Assembly (NCBI GenBank): GCA_026936335.1
Contig: JAPMXV010000034.1
Span: 504,001-568,000 of the forward strand
Direction of reading: 5' to 3'
Length of the DNA: 64,000 bases
Origin: Mantamonas sphyraenae
Lineage: Eukaryota; CRuMs; Mantamonadidae
How positions within the stretch are numbered: position 1 is the stretch's first letter; each line of letters starts with the position of its first letter. Below the pieces are notes generated by a model. That model was not told where the DNA came from. It made no database searches and worked only from the letters and a program-made list of their open reading frames with translations. Positions 34,113 through 45,900 of the stretch are shown here, piece by piece. The translations under genes and the position numbers were made by a program.

Positions 34113-34647
34113 TCATGTGTGCTTGCCCAGTTCACCCAGTTCCACACGGCTCAGGGGTTGCAGGTGCAAGCCAAACTCTTGGTTGAGAAACTCGTTGCCC
34201 TGGAGCTCGTTGAGCTGGACCACCTTGCCCCGAAGGTCGTCACGCAGCTCTTTGATGTTCTCCTGCAGTTCCTTCTGGTCTGTGAACACCACACCCAGCA
34301 AGGGAGCGCCGAGGTGAGCGAGAGTGAAACTCGAGCATGCCTGCACACACACACAACCCCTTCCCCCACAAAACTCATGCTTCAACGTTACCATTCTTCA
34401 ACCGCTCCTGAATGACCGGTGCAGGCACTTTGATAAATAAGGAGCCGACATTGAGCCAGTGCTTGGCGTCGTCGGCGTCACTGAGGGCACCCTTGCGGAA
34501 CTGACCGAGGGCCTCTCTGTTCTTGTTCCGCGTCTTGTCCAGCTCCATGATCTGTTTGCGCGTCATCTCAATGTCCTCGGCCACCTCTTCAATCTCCGCC
34601 AGCGCATCCTCCAGAATGGAGGCTGCTGTTTCCGGGTCGAGATTCAT
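34113..34647 (-). CDS. PDRG1: PDRG1, prefoldin-like subunit of the R2TP/URI chaperone module
   Basis: Small prefoldin-fold protein that works with R2TP/PAQosome complexes in assembly of RNA polymerases and PIKK kinases. Exons 34647-34392 and 34279-34113 give 140 aa, close to human PDRG1 (133). The splice joins ERLKNG/D to QKELQENIKELRDDL, matching the PDRG1 order: first helix, KRQIVDLDTKRNQNRE-like segment (here KQIMELDKTRNKNREAL), GxLFIKxP loop (VGSLFIKVPAP), second coiled helix, terminal FGLHLQPLSRVEL. The start (MNLDPETAASIL) is the first Met. It converges with the PH-C2 gene (36 bp between stops) and is divergent from GAPDH (80 bp). Confidence 0.9.
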
Positions 34648-34727
34648 TTGCCCAAGCCGCGGCAGCGGAATCACTTCTCTCTCCTTGAGTCCCCCTCGAC
34701 CACCGACAACACGAAAGCAGCCAGAGA

Positions 34728-36809
34728 ATGTCCACAACTGACGGAAACAGCAGCAGCAGCAGCAGCAGCAGTGGATTGTTTGGGATGAGCCAAGACACGA
34801 CGACGTGGGTGGTGGGTGGCACCGTGGCAGCTGCGGCACTTGCCATGGGTTACTACCTTGGAAAGCAGCAGCAGCAGCAACAGCAGCAGCAGTGCCAGCA
34901 AGGCCAACAAAGCCAAGGACTCGATCAAGCTCAGTGTGAAGAACAAGGACACCTCGCCGTCGCTGCCTCCCAAGAAACGTCTCGCAGACGCCCCCGAGAT
35001 CTACGAGGAAGTCCTCTCCACATACAATGACGAGTAAGTGCTGCACACGTAGCAATGCGCCCTGTCTTTTGGTGTTCCATGTGTTTCTGCCTTGTGTGCC
35101 ATCGTTGCCGCCTCCCTTTCACTGTGCGTTGCACAGTGTGTCTTCCAAGGAACGAAATGATCCGTCTCTCGCTGACGCCGAAATCCAATGCAACACACTG
35201 CGTTTTCCACTCCTGCCGCAGCCTGGCCGAAGCTGAGGAGATGATTCCCATCATCGGCCGTCTGTATCGAGATTACAACGTGGTGAGCCACATGTTTGGC
35301 CGCACGCTGGTCAACGTGGGTAGGTGTGGCCGTGCAAAAACGCGGACTTGATGCCTTCCAAAACCTTCTTTTCGTTCGTTTTTCCCCCTTTTGCCCCCCT
35401 TTGTGTCGTCGCACGCTGACACCCATTGGCACCCTGTTCCACCCCCTTTTTGTTGTGTTTACCCCACACCTCAGGTGCGGTGGAGATCCTCAAGGTGCAC
35501 AAGTTCTGCCAGCGGTATGTGAAGGACGAGAACATGGAGGTGAGGAAGACGCACACCTTCCTGAAGGCTGTGGAAGCGTCGGAGCCCGGACCGTGCCGTG
35601 TGGATGTCGGCCAGCTGCTGTACGGCTACTATGCAGGGGATGAGGAAGCAAGGGAGGCTGGGGTGGAAGAGTATGTCAAGCAGGCGTTGCTGAAGATCCC
35701 CAAGGGCCCGCTGGTCAAGCAGGCACGCGATGTGGTCCTGTTTGGGTTTGGTCGCATTGGACGTCTGTTGGCACGTGTGCTGGTGGAGAAGCAAGGCGGT
35801 GGCGACAAGTTGCGTCTCAGGGCCATTGTGGTGCGTGCCACCATGAAAGACCCCGCCGATGATCTCATGAAGCGTGCCTCGCTGCTGCGACGCGACAGCA
35901 CACACGGTCAGTTCGACGGGTCCATCTCGGTGGACGTGGAGAACCAGGCCATCATTGCCAACGGGGTGTTTATCCAGGTGATCTTTGGCGACCCCAGCAA
36001 GATCAACTACAGGGAGTATGGCATCGACCAGGCTCTGTTGGTGGACAACACGGGCAAGTTCCGTGACAAAAAGGCACTGCAGATGCACCTGGACAGGCCT
36101 GGTGTGGACAAGGTCTTGCTGACGGCACCGGGTAAGGACATCCCCAACATTGTCATGGGTGTCAACCACATGGTGCCCGAGGTGGCTTCGTCGGACATTC
36201 TGGCCATGGCCTCATGCACCACCAACGCCATCTCTCCGTTCCTGGCGCTGCTGCAATCAACCTATGGTGTGGAGAGGTGCCACGTGGAAACCATCCATTC
36301 GTACACGAACGACCAGAACCTGCTGGACAACATGCACAAGAAGCACCGACGTGGACGTGGTGCAGCCACAAACATGGTCATCACAGAGACCGGCGCCGCA
36401 GAGGCAGTGACCAAGGTCATCCCGGAACTGAAGGGCAAGCTCAGTGGCAATGCCATTCGTGTGCCCACCCAGGACGTTTCCCTGGCCATCCTGTGTGTGG
36501 ATTTGGAGAAAAGAAACCAGCACCGATGAGATCAACGAGTTTTTCCGCCAGCAGAGCATGTTTGGTGTCATGCGCAACCAGATCGACTACAGCAGCTCCA
36601 ACGAGCTTGTCTCCTCCGACCTTGTGGGCAACCGCTACGCAGGCGTCCTCGACTCTGGGTCCACTCGTGTCACAGGCACTCGTGCACTGCTCTACATCTG
36701 GTACGACAACGAGTTTGGGTACACCTGCCAGGTCGTCCGTATGCTCCAGCTCCTGGGCAAGATCGTACACCCCGTGGTACCCAAGGTCAGCGATGCCGAC
36801 GACCAGTGA
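34728..36809 (+). CDS. Glyceraldehyde-3-phosphate dehydrogenase of the long bacterial type, with N-terminal TM segment; two frame breaks
   Basis: Phosphorylating GAPDH. Exons 34728-35033, 35222-35319 and 35475-36809, about 578 aa if both breaks are bridged. The core shows GFGRIGRLLARVL (NAD fold), LLRRDSTHGQFDG, VDNTGKFRD, ASCTTNAI (catalytic Cys), HSYTNDQNLLDN and WYDNEFGYTCQ. An extra 130-residue N-terminal domain (MIPIIGRLYRDYNV, VSHMFGRTLVN, ILKVHKFCQRYV) identifies the roughly 480-aa class known from gammaproteobacteria and relatives, not the usual cytosolic 335-aa enzyme. Ahead of it the frame encodes a Ser run and a likely membrane anchor (TTWVVGGTVAAAALAMGYYL). Break 1: one extra base within the CAG/CAA tract at 34862-34893. 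Break 2: one extra A in AAAA at 36509-36512, where removing it restores DLEKETSTDEINEFF. The conserved frame on both sides argues for sequencing error over pseudogene. Confidence 0.86.
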
Positions 36810-36938
36810 CGACAATGCATGAGAATGATGGTCGTGACGGTGTGGATGTTGTGCAATGTGGGATGTGTGTGTGTGTGTGTGCAGGGCAAGAGGAGCAAGA
36901 ACACAAAAAGCACCACCCACGCTCGCCTTCATTGTCAA

Positions 36939-39900
36939 TCACTTCTGGCGCCGGCGCAGGGTCACGTGACGACTCTCCAGCTCGTTGACGAGGTCATCAC
37001 GTCCCATGGTCTGAAAGAGGCGCCTGCGAAGACGCAAGTCGTCGACGTAGGTGAGGAATGTGAGAAGGGAGGCCTCGTACTTGGGAGCTGTGGGATCACT
37101 CATCCACAGCTTGACAACCTCACCAAACAGCGTGGTGGGCGCCGGAAAGGTGTCCAGGAAGGCTTGCCAAAAGTCCAGGTTGCCCTTGACGATGACCTGT
37201 TCGTAGATGGGATGGGTCCACTCGCTGAGTCGGTTGAGGCCGTAGGCGTTTGCAATGACCAACGAGTCTGAAAACGAGCCCTGGTACACCATCATCTGCT
37301 TGGCTTGGATTTCACCCAGGCCCAGCAACTTCATGTTGAGGTTCTCCAGCTGCAGGCCAATGAGCGAGGCCATTTCGAGACAACCGGTGGAGTCGCCAAA
37401 GCAATTGTCCAGTTGGAAGCGTTCCGAGGCATCGATGAAGAGTTGCATGATGCGCAGGAGTTCACGCACGCCTGCGTCGCGTTTCTTGGGCTGATTGCTA
37501 AAGGCCACGTCACCCACGGTGCGCAGGGCGTCGTCGGCCTGTTCGCGCAGCATCTCGCCGTACTCGCGGTGCATGCTGAAGCGCAGATAGAGCATGATGA
37601 GTCTGTCGGTGTCCTGTGGGTAGTGAGCACGCAGGTGTGCAGCCAGAGCCTGTTTCAAGCCGCGTTGGCCCTCCTTGCTCAGACTCTTGCGCAGCAGCTG
37701 TTCAAAGTGGTCCTCAATGAGCAGTTCAAAGATGTACGACTGCTCGCGGAACTTGTTGAAGCCCTCCAAGACACGCACGAGCAGGTGGAACTTGCTCTCC
37801 CGGTGGTACTTGAGCACCTTGCGCTTCACCAGCCGCATCACGTACCGCACCCCTTCCACGCTGCACGCAAGGGTGTAGCATTGGTGTGCGCGCACAAGCA
37901 GCTCCACCTCTGTGTCGTAGCTGATGCCCGTCTTGAACACCAGCTGCAACAGGCAGTGGCCCAGCATGCGTGCGTCGTTGCCCAACAGCGCAAACTCCCG
38001 AAAGTCGTTTGTGCTCCACATCGGATCGATGCCCATGTTCTCCAGCCCCGTGCTGCTTGTGCCACTGGCGCCCCCCAGTGCAGCCAATCCACCTGCCATC
38101 GAGGATGACGATGATGCCTGGTTGTTTCCAACACCACGCAGCGATCCCGAGTACGACGTGGCCAGCGCCTGTTCTTCCTCCAACAGATCGCCGCCCTCCA
38201 GTTCCATTTCGCGACGCAGCAGGGCCTTGAAGAACATGTCCGCTAAGGCCCCGTTGACCTCCCTGCTGTCGAGGGCGTTCTGGGAGATAAAGGCACGTGC
38301 CAGCTTAAAGTGTTCGACACCGGACATGAGGACGTAGTGGAGGATGTCGATAGGATGGAGATGTTCGAGAGCGGCGTAGCTGAGGGAGAGGGCTGCGGCG
38401 ACGCTGCAATTGACACGCAAACGTTTGCAAAACGGACGGGTCTTTGCACACGCATCCTTAATCTTGTCCAACACCTGCAATGTGCTCATCTCTGTGGGTC
38501 GGAACCCAATGGTGCGCTTGCGCACGTACGCCAGCTGTGCTTCGTCCAAGTCAGAGGGCCCCATTTGACCGCGTGCGATGCGCAGCGACGCTTCGCACAG
38601 GCTCACCTCCATGCTGACGTACGCATGTTCCTTGCAGATGCGCTTGGCTTGTCGGATGTTGTTGGCATTGACCAACCTGCATGCAATGTCCTCCAACACA
38701 CGCTGTTCGCTCTCCGCATCCTCCACGTGTGCCAGATCTGTGTTCAGTGTCGTCACCTCGGGCAACGCACGTCCAGACACACTGCGACTGCGGTTCGCAC
38801 GATTGCTGCTGCTGCTGCTGCTGCTGCCACTGCTGGTGTTGATGGCCATCGACGAGGATGATGAGCTGCTGCTACTACTGCTGGTAGTGCCGCCACCCGC
38901 TGCCGCTGATGACGACGATGACGACGAAGGTGCTGCCACGCGACGACGAAGCGGTGACACAAAGTGCGAACGATGGCCACCGCCGCTCATGCGTGTAGGA
39001 CCGCGCGCAAGGGTCTGCGACAACAGTTCCGGCACAATAAACATGGAGCCGCTGTACATCGACATGCCCATGCTCGAGTCGTTGAGAGCCGTGCTCCCCG
39101 TGGACATATCCAGTGCAGACATGGTCGACCTATCACCGGCCCCAGGCCTACCGTGGCTTGTGGTCAACCCTTGGCCCAGCGTGTTGCCTCCACCGCCCTT
39201 TGCGTTGGGCGAGGTGGGCAGATTGGCGAGCCACAACGACGACGAGTAGGCCGACAGCGAAGCAGGCACCGAGGGAGGCGTGATGACCGACGATTGGAAC
39301 TGGTGGGTGTCCACTTGTCCATACATGCGGTCGTACTGGTCACGAAGTGCACGGATGCGTTGCAACGCACGTGTGTCCAGCTCCACCTGTCCTCCACCTA
39401 TGCCACCACCACCTGTCCCTTCGCCGTCGCCCGCACTCCCATCTGTGTCCACACTGTCCCTCGATGCCATCCGTTCCGCAAACCGTGTGTCCATGGGCGA
39501 TGTGCCCAGCAGAGCCTGGTCCGAACGCACCACAGCTCCCTTTTGTGGCGACATGAGAAAATCGTTGTGTGCCGCCACATCCACGTCTGTGTACTCTGTG
39601 TTGTGGAAATCCAGATGCGGCTCCAAATCCTGCAGCGATGCAATCACATCCTGGGTTCCCTCGTTCCCGCCGCTGTTGCTGTTGCTGTTGCTGCCACTGC
39701 TGCTGGGTAGCACCCACTTGGATGGCAGCCATGCACCCACCTCGCAGCCCATGGAAATGAGCCACAGGTGGTTTTCCAGGGTTTGCAGGTAGGACGTGGG
39801 CACGGGTGGACGTCCACCCGAAGCAGCTGCAGCTGCAGACGATGATGCCGATGCGGCCACACTGTCGTCGTAGTGGGCATTGGCCACGGCGTACCACTCC

Positions 39901-42900
39901 ACGGCGTACGTGAGAATCCAAATCTGTTCTTGAGGGAGCAGCTCGTCGGCAAACCGATGCAACTGGCTGATGAACAATTTTGCAGCGGCGAGGGGGGAGC
40001 AGGTGTGTTCAGCCAAGATGGCGTTGCACTTGCCCCACAGTGTCATGCGTTCCAACTCCATCGTCCACAGGCAGCCACTGTGGTACTGGTCGATCAAGGA
40101 CAGGGTTTGCCTCAGCGTGACTGCCTCTTCGCTCAGGCCACTCTCGTACGCATACTCACGTGCCACGTCAAACAATTGCGCCTGCAGCAAGGCTTCCAAC
40201 ACCCCCTCGGGACTGGCCTGCAACGCTACCTGCACTCCCGTGCGCTCGCGCAGCTGGAACGTTTGATACCACTGCTGGTAGTTGCCAAAATACATGTACG
40301 CGCTCATGATCTCCAGCAAGTGTGCCTGTTCGTACTCGCTCTCCAGCGTCTCCAACAGCCTCGCTGTCACCTCTTTGCCGATGCTCTGCAACCAATCCAG
40401 CGTCCCCACCGCGCCGTCGTCCTGTCCGTTGCCCATCGTCATCATTGCGTTGGTGGCTCCCTCTTCACCTGCTGCGACTGCTGGTGCTGCTACACTGGAG
40501 GCATCGGATCCCAACGTGTTGGTTTGCCCGTCGCTGTCCTTGCCGTCGTCTGCACCGCTGCTGCTCCAGTTGGCCTGTGTGGCACGCGTGCGGTTCTTGC
40601 GCAGGCTTGCATGTGCCCCTGTGCCACTGCTGGTGCGCACCTTTTCAAACACCACGCTGACAAACCGCTTCAGGTGTTTGGCCGACCTGGCAAATCGGTG
40701 CTGCAGGAACAGCTCCACAAACAGCAGAAAGTTGACCAGCGGGTTCGACGGGTCAAACAGATACAACCCATGCAAGGCCGGCGATGGACGCCGCTGTGTG
40801 CACAACAGACTCAACACACGCCCGAAATCGTCGAGAGAGTAGGGTACGCCAGCACGCACGTCAACTCCGCTGCTGCCGCCGCCTGTCTCCTCCATCTCCT
40901 CCGTTCTGTTCTCACCGTTGTTGCTGCCGTCCTGGTGGTGGGTGTCGATGCTACGCAGGGTGGACGAGCTGATGTTGCACGTGCAGCACAGCCAAGCCAT
41001 CATGCAATCCAGTGTGCTGACATCATCGGGATAGCAGGCGGCCACAATGGCCAACAGCGACTTGTTCATCTCCAACGCATGGCGCAGCAATGACTTGCCT
41101 GGAAAGGGCAGGTGTTGCGACGACAGAATGATGCCAAACACATCCGAGGCCGGATGGCTCTTTTGCATCATCATCGAGTGTTCGCTGAGCACACTGGGAG
41201 CACGTGACATGTCGCCTGTTTCACCCACACCACCCACACCACCTTCGGTTGCACCCCCCGCACCTTGGGCTCCGTTTGCCTGTGTGCCTGCCAGCGACGA
41301 GGCGGCTGCCGTACCTGCTGCCGTAGCCCCGTCGTCTGCGTTTACGTCCGCATCCCCGGTGAGGATCTTGCGTGTGACGACAACGAGGTGGTCACGTACG
41401 CGCGGGTCGGCAAACTCGTGCTTGGCAATGCGCAGCAGGCGATCTGCCGGGAACTGTTGCAGTTGGGCGCTGTACAGGAAGCCCACCCAGTCGTTGGCGC
41501 GAGCCAGCTGCACCAAATGGTATGAACTGAGGGGCAGGTGGTGCACGCGGCAAAACATGGACACCAGCAACCACAGCGACGCACGCTGATGGGAAAACGT
41601 CATCGTACGAAGCGAAGGACGTTGCATCTCCTCAATGGCCTGCTGCTTCGCCACATTGTCCAGCAGCGTTTGGTACGCCATGGGTAGATTCTGTTTGGCC
41701 TTGAGGATATCCATGCCTCCCCTGGGTTTGCGGGGCTTTGCCTTTTTGCCCTTGCCCTTGCCCTTGCCCTTACCCCTGCCACGGATGCTGCTCACGCTCC
41801 CTTCGCCGCTCATGCTCAGAAAGTAGTCCGACACCTTGGGGTTGGACTCTATGTACGCGGTGGCAATCTCCAACTCATGCAACGTCTCCACCAACAGATC
41901 GTCTGGCTCCTCGCCACTCGCAGCCGACGAAGACAGCGGGAAGCAGCGGAACACATCCACCACCTCCTCCACAATCGCCGATCGCTTCACCTTTTCCATA
42001 TCCACCATCATCACAGATGCGGTCTCGTCCATGGTCACGTCCGACATGGAGCCAACGTCACTTGCCTCCGATTCCAGCTCCCAGTCACGTCCAGGCATGG
42101 ATGCAGTGTCGGCAACGGATGCTCCAACACCGCCTCCTGCGGCATCGCTCCCACCACTGGCCGGTGTGCTACCACTGCTCGTTGCCGTGGTGGGCGTGGC
42201 CGTGGAAGAGTACGACACGTGTGCACCCTCTTGCAGACCCCAGCGGAAGATGATGATGCGCTTGCACGCCTCCACGTTGACACGGAACCTCTCCGAGGCA
42301 ATGCCACACAGTTCCAGAAACGTGACGCAGGCACCGACGATGCGAAAGTCTTCAAAGTGGTGCAGACCCACGCTGAGCACCATGTGTTCGAGGAACACGG
42401 CGTCGCCACTGCTGAGTGTGAGTTGAACGGGTGACGACAAAGGGGAATCCGATGTCCCTGCGGTGGTAGACGACGACGACGACGATCCCGCGGTCCTGTG
42501 AGCAAAATGGACGCCGTGGTTGTGCAACAGCAATTGCAGGGCATCCAAGGGCCGTGCTTTGCTCAGGTAGTACCGAATGTCCAGACCATCGACAAAGGTT
42601 TCGCCTGCATAGCGGTTGTTCAGCACGCGGCCGATGCGCAGATCTGCGCTTTGCTGACCGTTGTCGAGGGCTTCCATGGCGGTGAGCGTGAACAGGTCGC
42701 CAAAGGGGAAGCCCGGTTGCAGGTGCAGCTCGTTGAGTTGATGCAACGAGGTGTCGCCACGGCTGGACAGCACGTTGGCTGTGTGCAACAGTCCTTGCGT
42801 GTCCACGCCCATGGTGGTGAGCTCGTATGTGGGCGACAGCACACCCATGTTGTCACCCACCAGTTGTTCCACGGCCAGAGCCGCACGCAACGAGGGACGA

Positions 42901-45900
42901 TTGGCAAGCTGCTCCAGAATGGTTTGGCGATCCAGCGTGGCAAAGGCCGTGTGCAACGGCGTGTCGTGGTACACCTGTGTGGCCAAGGCCATCAACACGC
43001 GGTGATGTTCCACCATACTGGGCACATCATGCAAACTCAAATCCACGTATGTGGCGTTGGCCAGCGCTTTTTCATACACCGAGTCGCCCAGTCGGGACAG
43101 GAGCAGGAAACGCACCCAGGCACGCGCGTGGTCGGACAGATCCGGAATCTGATCGATCCATGTGTCCACATCGGCAGGCTCCAGATCCAGAGCCAGCTCG
43201 TAGTGGTCCAAGTAATGCAGCAGCAGGTACTGGAAGCCCTGGGCGATGCACAGACGAATAAAGTGCACGTGGAAGGGCGACAGGCGCCCCGTGGGCAACA
43301 CGTTGGCTCGGATGTCCACTCCCGTGGCTGTGGCATCTTCAGGTGTGGACTTGGGCAAGAACAGGTGACCGACTTGGGACACGCGTGTGCGCAGCTGCTC
43401 GAGGTTGGCCACATCGTCGGCAACAAACACATTGAACGAAGCCAGCACACGGAGGGTGCTCTCGCGCATAAACGAGGTGGCCTTGCGTGTGCCAATGCTG
43501 TCCTCGATGGCTTCCAGGGGCACGGGTGACGCACGCACGTCGTCGCCCATACTCCCGTCCTCCGCCACGCTGCCCTGCAATTGCAACGACGCCAGCAGCG
43601 GCGCCAATTGTTCCCATTGGTTGTGTGCCAGCACATACTGCAGTCGCGCAAGGGTCGACCGCTCATCCAACTTGTAGCCGGCGTCGACCAGCACGCGCTC
43701 CTTGGTATCCATGGACCAGTGGTCCACCCACCGCAGCTTGGTGTGCAGGTACGCTCCCTGTGCCGTGAAATCGTGGTGGCTGCCTGCAGCTGCTGAGGCG
43801 TTTGCACTCACCCCTTCAGTCGGGGGCGAAACCGTGTCATTCAAGATTTGCTCCAGCGTCACCACGCCTGCGTCCACCGCGTCCCCACCGGCGTCTGCTG
43901 CCAATAATGCTGAATGAGCACCAGCAGCGCCGCTTTGGTTTGCGCCACGGTTGGATGCGCCTGTGCTTCCGCCTCCCTTTGGGGCGCTTGTGTCGCCGGT
44001 GCGGTCGAGGCGGAAACGAGGCTTGGCGTCTTCGAGCTCGCCGTCGAGGAGTGGGAGGAGATGGGTGCGCACGAGGCCAATCTCCTGGCGACTGAGACGC
44101 AGATGGGCAGGCATGGACTCACCCATGCGCTGTACAATGCCACCTGCGTTGCGCAGGTGGTCCATGGCCCGCTTGTAGCGATGTTCCGGATACAGCGATT
44201 CGAGCACGTTGACAAAGTTGAACAGGGACAGCTCGCTGCTGTGATCCACATTCTCAAACAGGCTGCTGCCGATGTCCTGTGCGTTGATGACAATGTACGA
44301 CAGGATGGCGTTGCGCACGTCGGCGTTGGACACGCCGTACGCAATGTCTTTCATGTGCCGCGCCAGGTTCATGCCCAGGTTGCGGAGCATCGTGGCTGCC
44401 GTCGCCACCTGCTTGTTCACCACGCAGTGGTACGCCAGCTGCGTGCCCACCACCGTCAGACGTTGGTACACGTCCATGTCAAGCGGCAGCTTGGCAAACG
44501 AGAATCCCGGGCGGTTCCCGTCGCGTTCCTGACTCGGGCTTCCGCTTGTGCTTCCTCCTGCACTCCCGCTGCTTCCTCCTGCGTTGCCGCCACCACCACC
44601 ACCTCCTCCTCCTCGTGACTCGCCCCCGCGCTGCTTCTTGCTGGACGCATTGGTGCCTGTGGAGCCACCCACGCTGCCGGATACACCTGCCACGCCTGTG
44701 GCGCCTCCGTGTGCAGCTGCCTGGTTCAGTCGCACACGCAACAGCCACAGCGCCTGCGAAACACATCCTTCGACAAGTGCCTGCTTAATGAGGCCGATTT
44801 CTGTGTGCTGTGCACGCAGGGCCTGCATGGCCAGAGCGTGTGCGTCGTCCTTGTTCTGTGTCTGGTGTGTGTTCCGCCTGCGTGTGGTCTCCTCGGCCGC
44901 TGCCTCGCTGCCTCGGATCCACACTTCGTTGTCCTCCCTCTCTTTGGTACTCCGTGCACGTTGCTCCAGCTGCAGGTGGCGAAAGCGAGCCAGAAAGGCA
45001 GAAAAGTGCACCAGAGTCTCCTGCTGGCCGTCACGTGCATGCACGTACCAACCAACGCGTGCCTCCGACTCTCCTCCCTCTTGCCACTGTGCACTCACAA
45101 TCTCCATCGTGTTTTCCTCTTGTTCGTCCTCTCCCACACCTCCGCTGCTGCTGCTCGTGCTGCTCGTGCGCCGATGACTGTGTCGCGGCGTGCCACTACC
45201 ACCACCGCCACCACCACTACCACCGGCAGTGTTTCCAGAGCCCTGTTGATGCACACTCCCGGTGTTGCTTGTGAGTCCGTCTCCTCCCCTTGCCATGGCA
45301 GCAACCCCAGCCAAGCTGGCTTGTTCCATGAGAGCCACGCTGTGTTCGTCGATGATGCGCGTGACAAACCGGATGCCGATCTTCAGCAGCGATGCGTAGT
45401 AATCCTCGTCCTCCACGGAGCCCTGGCGTTCAGCAAAGGCCATCACGCTGTCGTCGATCATCTCGGAAGCCGGTGCGTACTGATCCACGTCGACGTCGTG
45501 GAGGGCCTGTTCCACCACGTCCAGTTGCCGGTAGCGCAAACCCAACTGGAGGGCGTGCAGACGCAACGAACGACGATCCCAGTTGTTCAGGGCACACAGG
45601 TGGTCCGCCGCGTGGGCACTCTCAAACATGACCAGGTTGTTGATCACTGTGGTCTGCCGGAAGCCCAACAGCACCGTGTCGATGCCCTGCGTGTGCATCA
45701 CATACAACACAGCATCGCTGGTGAGCAAGGGCACCCACGCAGCCTCCAGGCCCACAAACATGGCCGTGGATTTCCTCAGAACTCCACCATCCGCTCGCTC
45801 CACCTCCTTCCGCTCCTCTCCGCCATCCACACCTGCTGCAGCCAGGTCGTACACCCACAGCCCACGTGTGTGTCCACTCTTTGCATCCACTGCAGTTGTG

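Noticed and set aside
34113-36809. PDRG1, GAPDH and neighbours as an operon or gene cluster
   Set aside because: The genes lie on alternating strands, have their own introns and unrelated functions; proximity reflects genome compaction.
38800-38900. Coding triplet repeats in spatacsin as a possible regulatory repeat array
   Set aside because: They are simple Ser/Ala codon runs inside the open exon, like dozens of others in the window.
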